Assembly: GCA_021819725.1 (NCBI GenBank)
Contig: JAKAQR010000055.1
Coordinates: 1-14,444 of the forward strand
Reading direction: 5' to 3'
Length of the DNA stretch: 14,444 nucleotides
Source: Actinomycetes bacterium
Lineage (GTDB): Bacteria; Actinomycetota; Acidimicrobiia; Acidimicrobiales; Acidimicrobiaceae
A program made the translations under genes and the position numbers. The stretch's first letter is position 1; every line of letters starts with the position of its first letter. Below are positions 14,045 through 14,444 of this stretch, piece by piece. The notes under the pieces are model-generated. The model made no database searches. It saw only the letters and a program-made list of their open reading frames with translations, and was not told the origin of the DNA.

Positions 14045-14320
14045 GTGATTAGAAATTAGTGCCAGACCACGAAGGTGCCGGGCCCACGAAGGTGATGCGG
14101 TACACAACCAGATTCCGTGCTCGCTGGACTCAATGCGACTAGGGACTCTCCAAGGGGCGAAGTACGCCTCGATCGACTCCGTCGTAGAGGCGTGGCTTGC
14201 GCGGCGTTCAGAGGTCTAGATGCGGCCCGGATTAAGGGGATCTACTCAGCATAGGCAGCTGGGCGAAACTTGCTTAGTGTCCTCGGTAATGGCTTACCAT
14301 TCTGGACTGCACTTATATAG
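14045..14320. other. Non-coding stretch between the DUF2332 promoter and the right tRNA fragment
   Basis: No gene is supportable here. The only structured element I find is a hairpin at 14164-14193. Short frames across the stretch lack ribosome sites. The last 82 bases of the window (14363-14444), beyond the tRNA fragment, also show nothing recognisable. Confidence 0.5.
14164..14193. repeat. Nested inverted repeat (hairpin)
   Basis: ACGCCTC (14164-14170) and GAGGCGT (14187-14193) are perfect 7-bp complements enclosing a second pair CGAC (14174-14177) and GTCG (14181-14184) with a TCC loop. There is no following U tract on either strand, so it is not a standard intrinsic terminator. It lies about 120 bp upstream of the DUF2332 promoter and could be an operator or an end structure of the putative element. 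Confidence 0.45.
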
Positions 14321-14362
14321 TCGGGCTGAGGAGATTTGAACTCCCGACCTCTTGACCCCCAG
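14321..14362 (-). repeat. 3' half of tRNA-Pro(GGG), copy 2 (att-like remnant, no CCA)
   Basis: The minus strand reads anticodon loop CTGGGGG, TCAAG, AGGTC, T-arm with TTCAAAT and acceptor strand CAGCCCGA, like copy 1. One base differs in the T-stem (A at 14329 instead of G), which breaks a pair, and CCA is replaced by CTA. Upstream of the anticodon loop the sequence is GCGGAA rather than a tRNA stem, so this too is only a 3' fragment. Same orientation as copy 1, 4373 bp apart. Confidence 0.85.
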
Positions 14363-14444
14363 TTCCGCAAAGTAGGGTTTCTAGGGTCCCAGTGAGTCCA
14401 ACAAAGTGCATCTGAGCTGGGATTATGCATTTTGGGGTAAGTCA

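Larger units (their letters stand above)
9948..14362. mobile_element. Putative remnant of an integrative element bounded by tRNA-Pro 3' repeats
   Basis: Two 42-bp direct repeats matching the 3' half of tRNA-Pro(GGG) bound a 4.4-kb segment, the geometry left by tyrosine-recombinase integration into a tRNA gene. The segment contains the lactonase-like, LLM, regulator, hydrolase and DUF2332 genes and looks richer in G+C (about 10.3-12.6 kb) than the que and MFS regions to its left. No integrase, excisionase-integrase pair or conjugation gene is present, so at most it is a decayed or passenger element. The regulator's HTH belongs to the excisionase-like HTH_17 group, but that group is common among ordinary regulators. 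The boundaries are inferred from the repeats alone. Confidence 0.35.

Noticed and set aside
14242..14430. Minus-strand frame with GSRGREFKSPQPD
   Set aside because: It reads through the second tRNA fragment and has no ribosome site or protein-like composition; another tRNA artefact.
1..14444. CRISPR arrays, insertion sequences or toxin-antitoxin pairs
   Set aside because: No regularly spaced repeats, transposase motifs or toxin-like partner next to the RHH/HTH protein were found; its neighbour is a complete alpha/beta hydrolase.

Overview
The window reads as chromosomal DNA of an actinomycete. TTG and GTG starts are frequent, Shine-Dalgarno boxes are clear, there is an F420-type luciferase-like oxidoreductase, a DUF2332 protein, a ribbon-helix-helix/HTH regulator and several apparently leaderless promoters. 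The moderate G+C and the mix of families would suit an acidimicrobial lineage such as Ferrimicrobium, but that assignment is inference.

Positions 1-4501 lie on the minus strand. A membrane-anchored diacylglycerol/lipid kinase (3170-4501) is followed by a compact three-gene sugar cassette: a polyprenyl-phosphate-type GT2 glycosyltransferase (2243-2995), a STELLO/DUF288-like GT-A protein (1305-2225) and an extended-SDR nucleotide-sugar epimerase/reductase (323-1312). A doubtful small ORF (35-313) follows. The cassette probably builds and transfers an unusual sugar to a surface glycan or lipid.

Positions 4795-6487 on the plus strand hold queC-queE-queD, joined by TAATG stop-start overlaps. This is the preQ0 (7-cyano-7-deazaguanine) pathway. 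No GTP cyclohydrolase, queF or tgt lies in the window.

Positions 6488-7992 are hard to interpret. After about 435 bp of non-coding DNA comes a 22-bp CAATTG-centred palindrome overlapping a -10-like box, then a perfect AAGGAGGT. This leads into an uninterrupted 357-codon reading frame of odd, basic, low-complexity composition, which overlaps the start of an MFS transporter gene (7993-9375) by ATGA. It is either an orphan gene or a decayed one.

Positions 9945-14362 are bracketed by two direct copies (41 of 42 bases identical) of the 3' half of a tRNA-Pro(GGG), which look like attachment-site remnants. Between them lie an MBL-fold lactonase-like hydrolase and an LLM oxidoreductase on the minus strand, divergent from an RHH+HTH regulator and an alpha/beta hydrolase on the plus strand, then a convergent DUF2332 gene. 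The 55-bp divergent intergenic region carries a perfect TGCTATC-N13-GATAGCA inverted repeat overlapping promoter-like elements on both strands, a likely autoregulatory operator. Monooxygenase, lactonase and esterase-like hydrolase together suggest a small regulated catabolic or signal-degrading module carried on a former integrative element. No integrase is visible.
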